The position numbers were made by a program, and so were the translations under genes. Below the pieces are notes generated by a model that saw nothing but the letters and a program-made list of their open reading frames with translations, made no database searches and had not been told where the DNA came from. Below are positions 36,233-44,761 of a stretch of 64,000 bases of DNA, in pieces. Origin of the DNA: Clostridium gasigenes (lineage in GTDB: Bacteria > Bacillota > Clostridia > Clostridiales > Clostridiaceae). The stretch covers positions 18,439-82,438 of the forward strand of contig NZ_FNJM01000015.1 of assembly GCF_900104115.1 (NCBI RefSeq), given 5' to 3'. Position 1 is the first letter of the stretch. Every line of letters starts with the position of its first letter.

Positions 36233-36640
36233 ATGATAATAGGAGTTTATGAAGCAGTTGTTAGAATACTAGCTAAAATTAAGTATCCGATTGGCTTTGA
36301 TTTATATGTTTCAAAAGATGGAAGGTCATTTAAGAGTATAGTAAAAAGAGGATTGAAAAATCCAAATAATTATGGTGGTAGAATATTATTTGTAGACAAT
36401 GAAGAAGAATTATATCTTGGTACAGCGAATCCATTCCAATGCTGTGAAGTTTGGAAGGGTATTAGTAAAAAAGATAATGACTGCTACTGTGGGGATGAAA
36501 TAGATAAAAGTTATGATAGCGAATTGAATATGAGACTAGAGATAGAAGAAGAAATAGAAAAACACTTTACTGTTTTAAAAGAAAATTTGCCTAAAATTAT
36601 GGATATTTTACCAAAAGAGACTTTTCATAATTTTATATAA
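36233..36640 (+). pseudogene. Truncated C-terminal fragment of a BNR/sialidase-fold-like protein
   Basis: 135 residues. GFDLYVSKDGRSFKSI, NYGGRILFVDNEEELYLGTANPF and EVWKG are like the last blades of larger beta-propeller glycosidase-like proteins, which usually have several hundred residues before this point. The terminator of the previous operon lies about 70 bases upstream, so the N-terminal part is missing. A helical, Glu-rich tail follows. It could be an expressed orphan, but the lack of a signal peptide and of the rest of the propeller argues for a remnant. Confidence 0.5.
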
Positions 36641-36681
36641 TAATAAATTTATTTATTATTATAACAGGTTAAATAATTATA

Positions 36682-36998
36682 TTGACTTGTATAAAAAAAT
36701 AGTATAGTATAATAAAAAATGAATAAGAAATTTGAAATGCGTTGAAAAGGGAAAGTAAGTAATATAAGTTACTACAGAGAAAGGTTAGTTAGCTGAGATA
36801 ACCTATAATAAGTATTGTTGAAGTGCCCCTTGGAGCAGAAAAGCCGAATTAAGTAGGTTTTTATGGGAACTCCCATTATAGAGTTATGGTATTTTTGTAC
36901 CAGAAATGATATGGATATTTATTATCTAATTAGAGTGGAACAGTAGAAGTATAACCTTCTACCTCTGTATATTACAGGGGTAGAAGGTTTTTTTTAGT
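36682..36998 (+). promoter_or_regulatory. T-box leader with promoter and terminator
   Basis: Promoter TTGACT (36682-36687), 17 bases, TAGTAT (36705-36710). Stem I features include AGAGA, GCTGAGA, GAAGTGCCCCTTGGAGC and GCCGAATTAAGTAGG. The antiterminator is AGAG-bulge-GTAGAAG with CTTCTAC-CTCT, the bulge beginning TGGA (36936-36939). The competing terminator CCTTCTACCTCTGTA / TACAGGGGTAGAAGG (36955-36987) ends in eight T. Uncharged tRNA would open the downstream transporter. By position the specifier could be GCC, but see the matching finding. Confidence 0.88.
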
Positions 36999-37090
36999 TC
37001 AATAAATATGATTATAATTTATTAAATTAAAATATAGTTTACTAACTAGAAAAGCAATGAAAAAATTCGAAATTGAGGGAGAGATTACAA

Positions 37091-38377
37091 ATGACAAACA
37101 CTAAATTAATATTAGCAATAATACTATCAATAATTTCAATATACATTATATATAAAGTAAAAGAGAAAACAAATAAATTTTCATTTGCTACACTGACGGC
37201 ACTTTCTTTAGGATTAATACTTGGAATTATATTCAAAGAAGATATCCTATTTTTAGATACAGTTGGAAAAGCATATATGTCTTTAATTAAGATGGTAGTT
37301 GTACCTTTAGTTATGACATCATTAATAACTAGTATAGTAAGAATTGGAGATTTAAAAACTTTAAAATCGGTAGGAATTAAAACTTTTACTATTTTACTAG
37401 GAACTACAGGAGTTGCAGCAGCTATAGGTATTATCGTAGCTAATACCTTAAAATTAGGACAAGGGTTAAGCTTTGCAGGGGTAGAAAGTTTTAAAGAAAG
37501 AGAAATCCCAGCCTTTTCAAAAGTGTTAATAGATATGTTGCCATCAAATCCAATAGCGGCAATTGTAGACAATAGAATAATTCCTGTTGTAATATTTTCA
37601 CTATTTGTAGCAGTAGCATTAGTTATACAAGATAATACAAATCCAGAAAAAGCAAAACCTTTTAAAGATTTTATATTATCTGCTTATGACATAGTATTAA
37701 TAATTACAAAGATGGTATTGAAAATAATTCCATATGGAGTGTTTGCATTAATTGCTACAGCAGCAGCTAGTAATGGAATAGAAACTATAAATTCATTAAT
37801 CTGGGTGATTATAGCTGTTTATATTGCAGCCATACTTCAATTTATAATTGTATATACACCTTTAATTGCTTTTGTTGCAAGAAAGAATCCATTGAAATTT
37901 TTCAAAGGAATTTTCCCAGCACAAGTAGTAGCATTTACAAGCCAAAGTAGTTATGGAACTTTACCAGTTACAATTAAATCTTTAGTAGAAAGAACTGGAG
38001 TTTCACAAAGTATTGCAAGTTTAGTAGCACCTATTGGCGCTACAGTAGGATTAAATGGATGTGGTGGTTTTTATCCTGCAATAGTAGCAATATTTGTAGC
38101 AAATGTTTTTAATATAGAACTTACAATTTATTCATATATATTAATAATATTAACAACGATTGTTTCATCTATAGGAATTGCAGGTGTTCCGGGATCAGCT
38201 ACAATGTCAACAACAGTTGTACTTGCAACATTGGGGTTACCTATAGAAGGTATGGCAATGGTAATTGCAGTAGATTCTATAATAGATATGATTAGAACAG
38301 CAACTAATGTTACTGGGGCATCTGTTGCAGCATTAATTGTGGATGAAACAGAAAAGAGAAAGGTAAATAAGGCATAG
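37091..38377 (+). CDS. Dicarboxylate/amino acid:cation symporter (TcyP/DAACS-like)
   Basis: 428 residues from ATG 37091 with GAGGGAGAG upstream. About eight helices plus two re-entrant loops: TSQSSYGTLPVTIKSL (the serine-rich hairpin), GATVGLNGCGGFYPAIVAIF and DSIIDMIRTATNVTGASV. DAACS family, closest in motif to cystine transporter TcyP, but substrate is not certain. T-box control marks it as an amino acid importer. Confidence 0.85.
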   Translation: MTNTKLILAIILSIISIYIIYKVKEKTNKFSFATLTALSLGLILGIIFKEDILFLDTVGKAYMSLIKMVVVPLVMTSLITSIVRIGDLKTLKSVGIKTFTILLGTTGVAAAIGIIVANTLKLGQGLSFAGVESFKEREIPAFSKVLIDMLPSNPIAAIVDNRIIPVVIFSLFVAVALVIQDNTNPEKAKPFKDFILSAYDIVLIITKMVLKIIPYGVFALIATAAASNGIETINSLIWVIIAVYIAAILQFIIVYTPLIAFVARKNPLKFFKGIFPAQVVAFTSQSSYGTLPVTIKSLVERTGVSQSIASLVAPIGATVGLNGCGGFYPAIVAIFVANVFNIELTIYSYILIILTTIVSSIGIAGVPGSATMSTTVVLATLGLPIEGMAMVIAVDSIIDMIRTATNVTGASVAALIVDETEKRKVNKA

Positions 38378-38406
38378 TAGGAGAAAACTTATAAATAACA
38401 AATATT

Positions 38407-38443
38407 AAAGCCGTACACTAGATAAGTTAGTGTGCGGCTTTTA
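38407..38443 (+). terminator. Terminator of symporter gene
   Basis: AAAGCCGTACACTA pairs with TAGTGTGCGGCTTT (one wobble), followed by T residues. Confidence 0.85.
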
Positions 38444-38504
38444 ATAGGTTTAAATTAATAGTAACTGTTCAGCTATTAAATAAGGTAATTGAAAATTAAT
38501 ATAA

Positions 38505-39113
38505 TTACATATTTGAAAACTTATCTTCAAAATAAGTTTTTATAATTTCTCTGTCAGCAGAGAAAACTTCAAGATGAATTTTTTTGTACATATAAATATG
38601 AAGAAATAAGTCACGGCTCTCCCTGAAGTTATTATATTTATCTTTTTCACAGCGGAAAGTAAATTTTATAGAGTCATTTTTGCTAACAGATTTTATTTTC
38701 AGAACATCAGTACAGTTAACAATATAGAATCGCTTTATGCTAAACATATTATCTAACTCATAGAACATAATTTTTTTATGAGTGACAAAAACTTTGAATT
38801 TATCTCCAACATCAAATTTTCCTAAAATCATGGGAGCAAGCATATTATCCGAAGAACCAAAAATATTTATATAGGTATTAAGGTAAGTAGCCTTTGCCAA
38901 AAAAGTGAATTCAACAAATTCATTTTCTTCAAGTTCAGTATTAGCATTTTCTTCAATAATTCTAATGTTTTCTTTAATGATTTGACGTTTTAATTCTATT
39001 TTTCTATTTTTATCAGTCTCATCAAAGCTTTCACCAAGAATTTTCAAATTATTAATTTCATCTTCAGTTATATCAATAAAATCAACCTTGCTTAAATCTA
39101 ATTCATAGCTCAT
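38505..39113 (-). CDS. Uncharacterised partner of sigma factor
   Basis: 202 residues without signal peptide or membrane helix. An N-terminal acidic helical region (about 1-60) and then a mixed beta segment (about 65-195, GDKFKVFVTHKKIMFYELDNMF) that could adopt a PH-like barrel. No family recognised. The start overlaps the sigma-factor stop by 4 bases (ATGA), so the two are coupled. It might be a soluble anti-sigma factor or effector; nothing in the sequence decides this. Confidence 0.7.
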   Translation of the reverse strand: MSYELDLSKVDFIDITEDEINNLKILGESFDETDKNRKIELKRQIIKENIRIIEENANTELEENEFVEFTFLAKATYLNTYINIFGSSDNMLAPMILGKFDVGDKFKVFVTHKKIMFYELDNMFSIKRFYIVNCTDVLKIKSVSKNDSIKFTFRCEKDKYNNFRESRDLFLHIYMYKKIHLEVFSADREIIKTYFEDKFSNM

Positions 39114-39655
39114 AATGTAACTCCTTCAATTATATTTTTTAATTTAATTTTCCCTCTAGAAATGCGAGTATAGACAGTGCTTTTAGAAATTTTAAGTTTT
39201 GAAGATATATCATCAATAGTAGATTCTTCAAGAAAACGTAGTTTGAAAACTTCTCTATCTATTTCATCTAAAGACTCAATTGCCTTTATAAGTTCAGCTT
39301 TTTCTTCTGTTTTTATGATTTCAGAAAGAATATTACATGAATCCTCAAGATTAGGGGAAAGAACTTCATTTCTATACATTTTATTGCAAGATCTTTTAAA
39401 ATCAATGGATTTAAATCTTATTAAGGAAATTAACCAATTTTTAAAGGGACCCTTATTTTCATCATACTTTTTGATGTTAAACCAAATAGTTAGAATCACA
39501 TCATTGTAGCACTGATCAATAAAACTTTCTTCATGTGAAGAACATAAAACGCTTTTAATAATACCATGAAAAAGCTTTCCATAGTGGTCTATTAGAATGT
39601 ATAAGTATTTTTCTTTTCCATCCTTCAATCCTTGAATAAGCTCCTTTTCATTCAT
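39110..39655 (-). CDS. ECF-like RNA polymerase sigma factor
   Basis: 181 residues. Region 2 (about 25-85; FIDQCYNDVILTIWFNIKKYDENKG..WLISLIRFKSIDFKR) and region 4 (about 120-175; SLDEIDREVFKLRFLEESTIDDISSKLKISKSTVYTRISRGK) are both present. GGGGGTGA lies 6 bases before the start. It reads divergently from the TetR gene. There is no membrane anti-sigma gene nearby, only the soluble partner. Confidence 0.87.
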   Translation of the reverse strand: MNEKELIQGLKDGKEKYLYILIDHYGKLFHGIIKSVLCSSHEESFIDQCYNDVILTIWFNIKKYDENKGPFKNWLISLIRFKSIDFKRSCNKMYRNEVLSPNLEDSCNILSEIIKTEEKAELIKAIESLDEIDREVFKLRFLEESTIDDISSKLKISKSTVYTRISRGKIKLKNIIEGVTL

Positions 39656-39911
39656 AGTTTATCACCCCCATTAATTCTCTATTCAATTAATATACGATTG
39701 TAGTTGTTCATTTCTTACAAAGAAAATTAATGGTAAATTTATTTAAGTGACTTTTAAAAAAAATAGACCAATTTGATAATCAGTTATGGGAAAGTATCTA
39801 ATATAGAAGTATAGCTATATAAAAATAATTATGAAAAAATTATAGCCATATGAATAACTTTGGAAGTATAATAGTAATTATACATGATTATATTTATGTA
39901 AGGAGAGAATT

Positions 39912-40472
39912 ATGTCAGAATCTTTGATTACGAAAAAAGCAATAGCAGAAGCTCTTAAAGAGACTTGTAAAATTAAAAACATAGAAAAAATATCAATTTC
40001 AGATATTACAAAAAGTTGTGGATTGAATCGTCAAACTTTCTATTATCATTTTCAAGATAAGTATGAACTTTTAAACTGGATTTATTATAATGAGTTATTT
40101 ATAAAGGTTATTGAAGATATTAGTTTTGATAATTGGAGTGATCGTATATATGAATTATTAGAAATAATGAAAGAAAATAAATCCTTTTACATAAATACAA
40201 TAAAGAACTCAGATGAATATTTTAAGGATTATCTTTTTAATATAACTAGTGTAATATTTAAAGATGCTATAGAAAAGCTAGATGAGAAAAGTAAGTTAAG
40301 TGAAGAAGCCAAGGGGTTTATTTCTGAATTCTATTCTTTTGGAATTTGTGGGGTAGTATTATCTTGGGTAAAATCGGGAATGAATGAATCTACAAAAAGT
40401 GTTTCTAGCCATTTAAAGCAGTTAGCTCTTAATACAGAAAAATTAGGCTATGAAAGATATTTATTACTATGA
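39912..40472 (+). CDS. TetR/AcrR family regulator (DhaS-like)
   Basis: 186 residues. The N-terminal helix-turn-helix ISDITKSCGLNRQTFYYHFQDKYELLNWIYY (about 30-60) is the TetR motif, in the sub-type with RQTFYYHF..KYEL seen in DhaS-like regulators. The C-terminal ligand domain (about 75-186) is helical. RBS AGGAGAG. The stop codon lies within its own terminator. Possible target: oleate hydratase 640 bases downstream, by proximity only. Confidence 0.87.
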   Translation: MSESLITKKAIAEALKETCKIKNIEKISISDITKSCGLNRQTFYYHFQDKYELLNWIYYNELFIKVIEDISFDNWSDRIYELLEIMKENKSFYINTIKNSDEYFKDYLFNITSVIFKDAIEKLDEKSKLSEEAKGFISEFYSFGICGVVLSWVKSGMNESTKSVSSHLKQLALNTEKLGYERYLLL

Positions 40473-40501
40473 AGCATATATATTATATGCTTCATTTTTT
40501 T
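40471..40501 (+). terminator. Terminator overlapping tetR stop
   Basis: GAAGCATATA pairs with TATATGCTTC (40484-40493), then seven T after one A. Confidence 0.85.
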
Positions 40502-40739
40502 ATAGAAAATTTTCAACAACAAAAATTTTTATTATTTTTATATTTTCATTTGGAATTAAAGTAATTAATTCATTGTAAATTTTATCTATAGTATCTTCTG
40601 TTATAGTATTTTTACTCAAGCTACATCCAATATCAATAATATTTCTAGCAGTACGGTTTGTAGATTTCCTTTTTTGTATTAATAATACATTAATTGCAGT
40701 TTCTAATGTAGCCTTTCTAATTTTGTAATCTATAGTCAT
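40500..40739 (-). CDS. Hypothetical small protein
   Basis: 79 residues from ATG 40739, chosen because GGTGG lies nine bases upstream; ATG 40748 would touch it. Basic N-terminal half (DYKIRKATLETAINVLLIQKRK, then RTARNIIDIG), no helix long enough for a membrane. The RxxRNIIDIG element recurs in my memory of small clostridial proteins, but I cannot name a family. Convergent with tetR. Confidence 0.5.
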   Translation of the reverse strand: MTIDYKIRKATLETAINVLLIQKRKSTNRTARNIIDIGCSLSKNTITEDTIDKIYNELITLIPNENIKIIKIFVVENFL

Positions 40740-40768
40740 AAACTTCATCCACCTTATTTAAGGGACGT

Positions 40769-40911
40769 TCAAATAAATAACAAGTCAGCATGTTAGTCTA
40801 TTTACATTATACTTTGTTGGGAGAACCCTTTGATAATACACTATAACCGGAAGCTGTTTACTTCTCCGATACAAAATATATATCACATCTGTGACTTGTT
40901 ATTTATTTTCA
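40769..40911. repeat. MITE-like inverted-repeat element
   Basis: AAATAAATAACAAGTCA (40771-40787) is repeated inverted at 40893-40909, giving a ~140-bp element. A nested inverted repeat (GGGAGAA with TTCTCC) lies inside. The same end occurs again at 43735. No coding potential. The rest of the interval to 41115 holds only AT-rich promoter-like DNA. Confidence 0.65.
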
Positions 40912-41115
40912 AATTCCTAAATTAACTTATATAAATATTAAAGCTTTAATTTTGAAGATTATATAGACAAATATTAATAACTGTCTGAATTTTAACCAAT
41001 AATATAAATGTGTAGTTTTTTTAGACACATATAATAAATAGTATAATTACAAATACAATTTTTTATACTATATTAAGAACACGGAGAGAATATATTATGA
41101 AAGAAGGAATTTAAT

Positions 41116-42837
41116 ATGGTAAGCAAAAAGACAAATAATAAATTTTTAATGGTTAGTGCATTAGTGGGAGCAACAGCAGCAGCGGCTGCAATATACACAA
41201 ATAAAAAATGTAAGGAAAATAAAGAAATTAAAGAAAACACTTTTGTTTTTAGAGATTATGGAGAAAAACAAGCCTATTTTATAGGTGGTGGTTTAGGATC
41301 ACTAGCAGGAGCAGCTTATCTTATAAGAGATTGTAACTTTAAGGGCGAAAATATACATATAATAGAAGGTATGAATATTTTAGGCGGAAGTAATGATGGA
41401 GCTGGTAATGTAGCAAATGGTTTTGTATGTCGTGGTGGTAGAATGCTTAATGAAGAAACTTATGAAAACTTCTGGGAACTATTTTCTACAATTCCATCTA
41501 TTGAAGATGATAAAAAAAGCGTAACAGAGGAAATATTAAATTTTGATCATCAACATCCTACAAAAGCACAAGCTCGTTTAATAGATAAATTTGGAATAAT
41601 TCAAGATGTAACAAGTATGGGATTTAATAATAAGGATCGTATGACTTTAGGAAAACTTATGGTAACACCTGAGAAAAAACTAGATAATATGACTATAGAA
41701 CAATGGTTCAAATCAACTCCACATTTCTTTGAAACAAATTTCTGGTATATGTGGCAAACTACATTTGCTTTCCAAAAGTGGTCTAGTTTATTTGAATTCA
41801 AACGTTATATGGAAAGAATGATATTTGAATTCCCACGTATAGAAACTTTAGAAGGGGTAACACGTACTCAATATAATCAATATGACTCTGTTATTCTTCC
41901 AATTAAAGAGTATTTAGATAAAGCAAATGTAGATTTCAGTATTAAATGTACTGTAACAGATTTAGATTTTAAAGACGGTGATGGTATTACTGTTACTGCA
42001 ATTCATTGTGATCATGATGGAGAAGAAAAATTAATTACATTAAATAATGGTGATATATGTATTATGACTAATGGTTGTATGACAGATTGTGCAACACTTG
42101 GAGATCTTACTACACCGGCAGAATATGACCCAAGTAAACCAATATCTGGACAACTATGGGAAAAAGTAGCGGCTAAAAAACCAGGACTTGGAAACCCAGA
42201 GCCATTCTTTAATCATCCAGAAGAAACAAACTGGGAAAGCTTTACTGTTACATGTAAAGGAAATGAATTATTAAAGAAACTTGAAAAATTATCAGGTAAT
42301 ATACCAGGTAGTGGAGCTTTAATGACATTTAAAGATTCTAATTGGTTAATGAGTATAGTAGTTGCAGCTCAACCACATTTTAAAAATCAACCTTTAGATA
42401 CTACAATATTCTGGGGATATGGATTGTTCACAGAAAAAGAAGGTAATTTTGTAAAGAAACCAATGAGAGATTGTACTGGTGAAGAAATGATGACTGAACT
42501 ATTACATCATTTACACTTTGAAAATGAGAAAGATGAAATAAAGGAAAGTGTTATAAATGTAATTCCATGTATGATGCCTTATATAGATTCACACTTCCAA
42601 CCAAGAGCAATGTCAGATCGTCCAGAAGTTGTGCCAAAAGGATCTACAAACTTTGCAATGATAAGTCAATTTGTTGAAATAGCAGAAGATATGGTATTTA
42701 CAGAAGAATATTCAGTTCGTGCAGCTAGAATGGCAGTATATAAATTACTTGGAGTAAATAAAGAAATATGTCCAGTAACTCCATATAAACGTGATCCTAA
42801 AATATTAAAAACTGCAATAGCAACTAGCTATCGTTAA
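41116..42837 (+). CDS. ohyA: Oleate hydratase with N-terminal membrane anchor
   Basis: 573 residues. MCRA/oleate hydratase family: FAD-binding FIGGGLGSLAGAAYLIRDC (about 56-74), EGMNILGGSNDGAGN, RGGRMLNEETYENFWEL, the ENFWYMW-like segment TNFWYMWQTTFAFQKWSS, and the C-terminal PCMMPYIDSHFQPRAMSDRP. It adds water to the cis-9 bond of oleate/linoleate to make 10-hydroxy fatty acids, detoxifying host lipids. Odd feature: about 40 extra N-terminal residues with a hydrophobic helix (11-26) then KKCKENKE. Confidence 0.93.
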   Translation: MVSKKTNNKFLMVSALVGATAAAAAIYTNKKCKENKEIKENTFVFRDYGEKQAYFIGGGLGSLAGAAYLIRDCNFKGENIHIIEGMNILGGSNDGAGNVANGFVCRGGRMLNEETYENFWELFSTIPSIEDDKKSVTEEILNFDHQHPTKAQARLIDKFGIIQDVTSMGFNNKDRMTLGKLMVTPEKKLDNMTIEQWFKSTPHFFETNFWYMWQTTFAFQKWSSLFEFKRYMERMIFEFPRIETLEGVTRTQYNQYDSVILPIKEYLDKANVDFSIKCTVTDLDFKDGDGITVTAIHCDHDGEEKLITLNNGDICIMTNGCMTDCATLGDLTTPAEYDPSKPISGQLWEKVAAKKPGLGNPEPFFNHPEETNWESFTVTCKGNELLKKLEKLSGNIPGSGALMTFKDSNWLMSIVVAAQPHFKNQPLDTTIFWGYGLFTEKEGNFVKKPMRDCTGEEMMTELLHHLHFENEKDEIKESVINVIPCMMPYIDSHFQPRAMSDRPEVVPKGSTNFAMISQFVEIAEDMVFTEEYSVRAARMAVYKLLGVNKEICPVTPYKRDPKILKTAIATSYR

Positions 42838-42862
42838 AAACTAAATTAAACTAGATTTAATT

Positions 42863-42900
42863 AATTAGAGCCACATTATTAAAGTGGCTCTAATTTTTTT
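42863..42900 (+). terminator. Terminator of oleate hydratase gene
   Basis: AATTAGAGCCAC pairs perfectly with GTGGCTCTAATT (42884-42895), then T5. Confidence 0.93.
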
Positions 42901-43109
42901 ATTTTTCAGCAAAACCTGGACTACTTTATATCATTTAGATAAGCTGACTTTATATGTGCAATTAAGGTTAGTTAGTTTACTATGCCTAAGGCTTATTATT
43001 TAACATAGATATGTAAAAATATTGAATTGATATGATATAATTAATATAATATGTGGTAACTAATAAGTTACGAGTGAAGAGTTAATTATTTTATAGGGAG
43101 GGCATATTA

Positions 43110-43703
43110 ATGATTAAGAATAAAAATATAATGAAGGAAATTAGAGGTGGAATTTTTTCTGTGCTAGTAGCAATTTGTATAGTTTCAGTAGTTAATAGTA
43201 AGGTTTTGGCAAATGTAAAAGTAGAACAAAGTTCTATGGATAATACATTACATGATGGACAACATCTAATAGTAAATAAATTAAATTATAACTTTAGTGA
43301 TCCTAAAAGGGGAGACATTATTATATTTCTTGAGAATTGTAAAAGGGGAACTATTATTGAAGATACTATGGAGAATATAAAATCAATACTTGGTAAGAAA
43401 AATAATAACAATAATAGATTAGTAAAAAGGGTTATTGGAGTTTCCGGAGATGAAGTTGATATAAGAGATGGAGTTGTATATTTAAATAATGAAAAACTAG
43501 ATGAACCTTATGCAAAAGGTGAAACTATAAGTAACGATTTTAAACTTCCAATTACAGTTTCAGAAGGTAAGGTATTTGTACTTGGAGATAACAGAGCTGT
43601 AAGTAGAGATAGTAGAAAGTTTGGACTTATTGACTGTAATCAAGTTGAAGGAAGTGCATCTTTTAGAGTATATCCATTTGATGAAATAGGGTCTATTAAA
43701 TAA
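43110..43703 (+). CDS. lepB: Type I signal peptidase
   Basis: 197 residues, one N-terminal membrane helix (about 14-32). The catalytic serine is S42 in VEQSSMDNTL (usual motif SMxPTL), and the general base is K106 in RLVKRVIGVSGDEVDI. GDNRAVSRDSRKFG is the conserved C-terminal box. It removes signal peptides at the outer membrane face. RBS GGGAGGG. Asp in place of the usual Pro after SM is common in clostridial paralogues. Confidence 0.92.
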   Translation: MIKNKNIMKEIRGGIFSVLVAICIVSVVNSKVLANVKVEQSSMDNTLHDGQHLIVNKLNYNFSDPKRGDIIIFLENCKRGTIIEDTMENIKSILGKKNNNNNRLVKRVIGVSGDEVDIRDGVVYLNNEKLDEPYAKGETISNDFKLPITVSEGKVFVLGDNRAVSRDSRKFGLIDCNQVEGSASFRVYPFDEIGSIK

Positions 43704-43734
43704 ATAGGGTAATATGTACTAATTAAGACATCTC

Positions 43735-43753
43735 CAAATAAATAACAAGTCAG
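43735..43753. repeat. Solitary end of the 40769 repeat family
   Basis: CAAATAAATAACAAGTCAG is identical to 40770-40788. The following 80 bases contain a GGGAG...CTCCC hairpin in place of the nested repeat of the full copy, but no inverted right end was found. Confidence 0.6.
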
Positions 43754-43917
43754 TATTCTTGTATTTTAGATAAGTATATTAAAAATAGGGAGCTTTAAAA
43801 GAGTTAAGAAGGTCGAACTCCCAATTTTAATTGAAAAATTCCATAAAAGGTTGTATTATATATAAGGAATTGTTAAAAACATAACAAGAAAATATACTTG
43901 AGTTAGGCGGGATGTAA

Positions 43918-44694
43918 ATGTACAGTAATGAAATTGATAAAATAGCCCATTCAGCAGAAGTTAAAATTGGGTTATACAAAAAAGGAAAAACTAGATATTT
44001 AACTAGTGCAATCATTGGAAGTTTATTTGTAAGTCTTGGTATTATGCTTATTTATACTATTGGTGGAATAATGAAGCATGGTGGTTCAGCAAATTATAAA
44101 ATAGTAATGGGATTATCATTTGGTGTTGCTTTAAGTTTAGTTTTAATGGCTGGTGGAGATTTATTTACTAGTAATGCTATGATAATGACACTTGGTGGAC
44201 TAGAAAAGAAAGTTACATGGAAAGATGCTTTAACTATTTGGTTTGGTAGTTGGATTGGTAATATAATAGGTGGAGTAATTGGTGCTACACTATTCGTGCA
44301 AGCTGGACTTGCTAGTGGAGCTAACTCTTATATTGGAGATTTTATAGTAAGTAGTTCAATTTCTAAAATTGAGATAGGATTTATGCCTCTTTTAATAAAG
44401 GGTATATTATGTAACATACTTGTTTGTTTAGCTGTATGGATGACGTATAAGTTAAAAGAAGAAACAGCGAAAATATTAATGATATTCTGGTGTTTATTTA
44501 CATTTATAACAGCAGGATTTGAACATAGTGTAGCTAATATGGGAATGCTTGCAATGGGTTGGATGATTGATCCTGCGCAAGTGACTTTAGCAGGTTACGC
44601 TTATAACATAATTGTAGTATCTATAGGTAACTTTATAGGTGGAGTAGTGTTCGTAGCACTTCCGTACTATTATATAACTAAGGATAAAAAATAA
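43918..44694 (+). CDS. Formate/nitrite transporter family channel
   Basis: 258 residues and six helices. FNT signatures: MAGGDLFTSNAMIMTLGGL (helix 2 break), WFGSWIGNIIGG, KGILCNILVCLAVWM and GFEHSVANMGMLAMG with the central-pore histidine. A pentameric anion channel for formate, nitrite or similar. RBS GGCGGG. Bidirectional terminator follows, shared with ilvE. Confidence 0.9.
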   Translation: MYSNEIDKIAHSAEVKIGLYKKGKTRYLTSAIIGSLFVSLGIMLIYTIGGIMKHGGSANYKIVMGLSFGVALSLVLMAGGDLFTSNAMIMTLGGLEKKVTWKDALTIWFGSWIGNIIGGVIGATLFVQAGLASGANSYIGDFIVSSSISKIEIGFMPLLIKGILCNILVCLAVWMTYKLKEETAKILMIFWCLFTFITAGFEHSVANMGMLAMGWMIDPAQVTLAGYAYNIIVVSIGNFIGGVVFVALPYYYITKDKK

Positions 44695-44714
44695 AATACA
44701 TATATAATAAAATC

Positions 44715-44756
44715 AAAAGGTTAAGTTTTCATTTGTTGAAAACTTAACCTTTTTTA
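44715..44756. terminator. Bidirectional terminator
   Basis: AAAGGTTAAGTTTTCA pairs perfectly with TGAAAACTTAACCTTT (44737-44752). A-tract and T-tract flank both sides, serving the FNT gene and ilvE, which converge here. Confidence 0.93.
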
Positions 44757-44761
44757 TTTAC

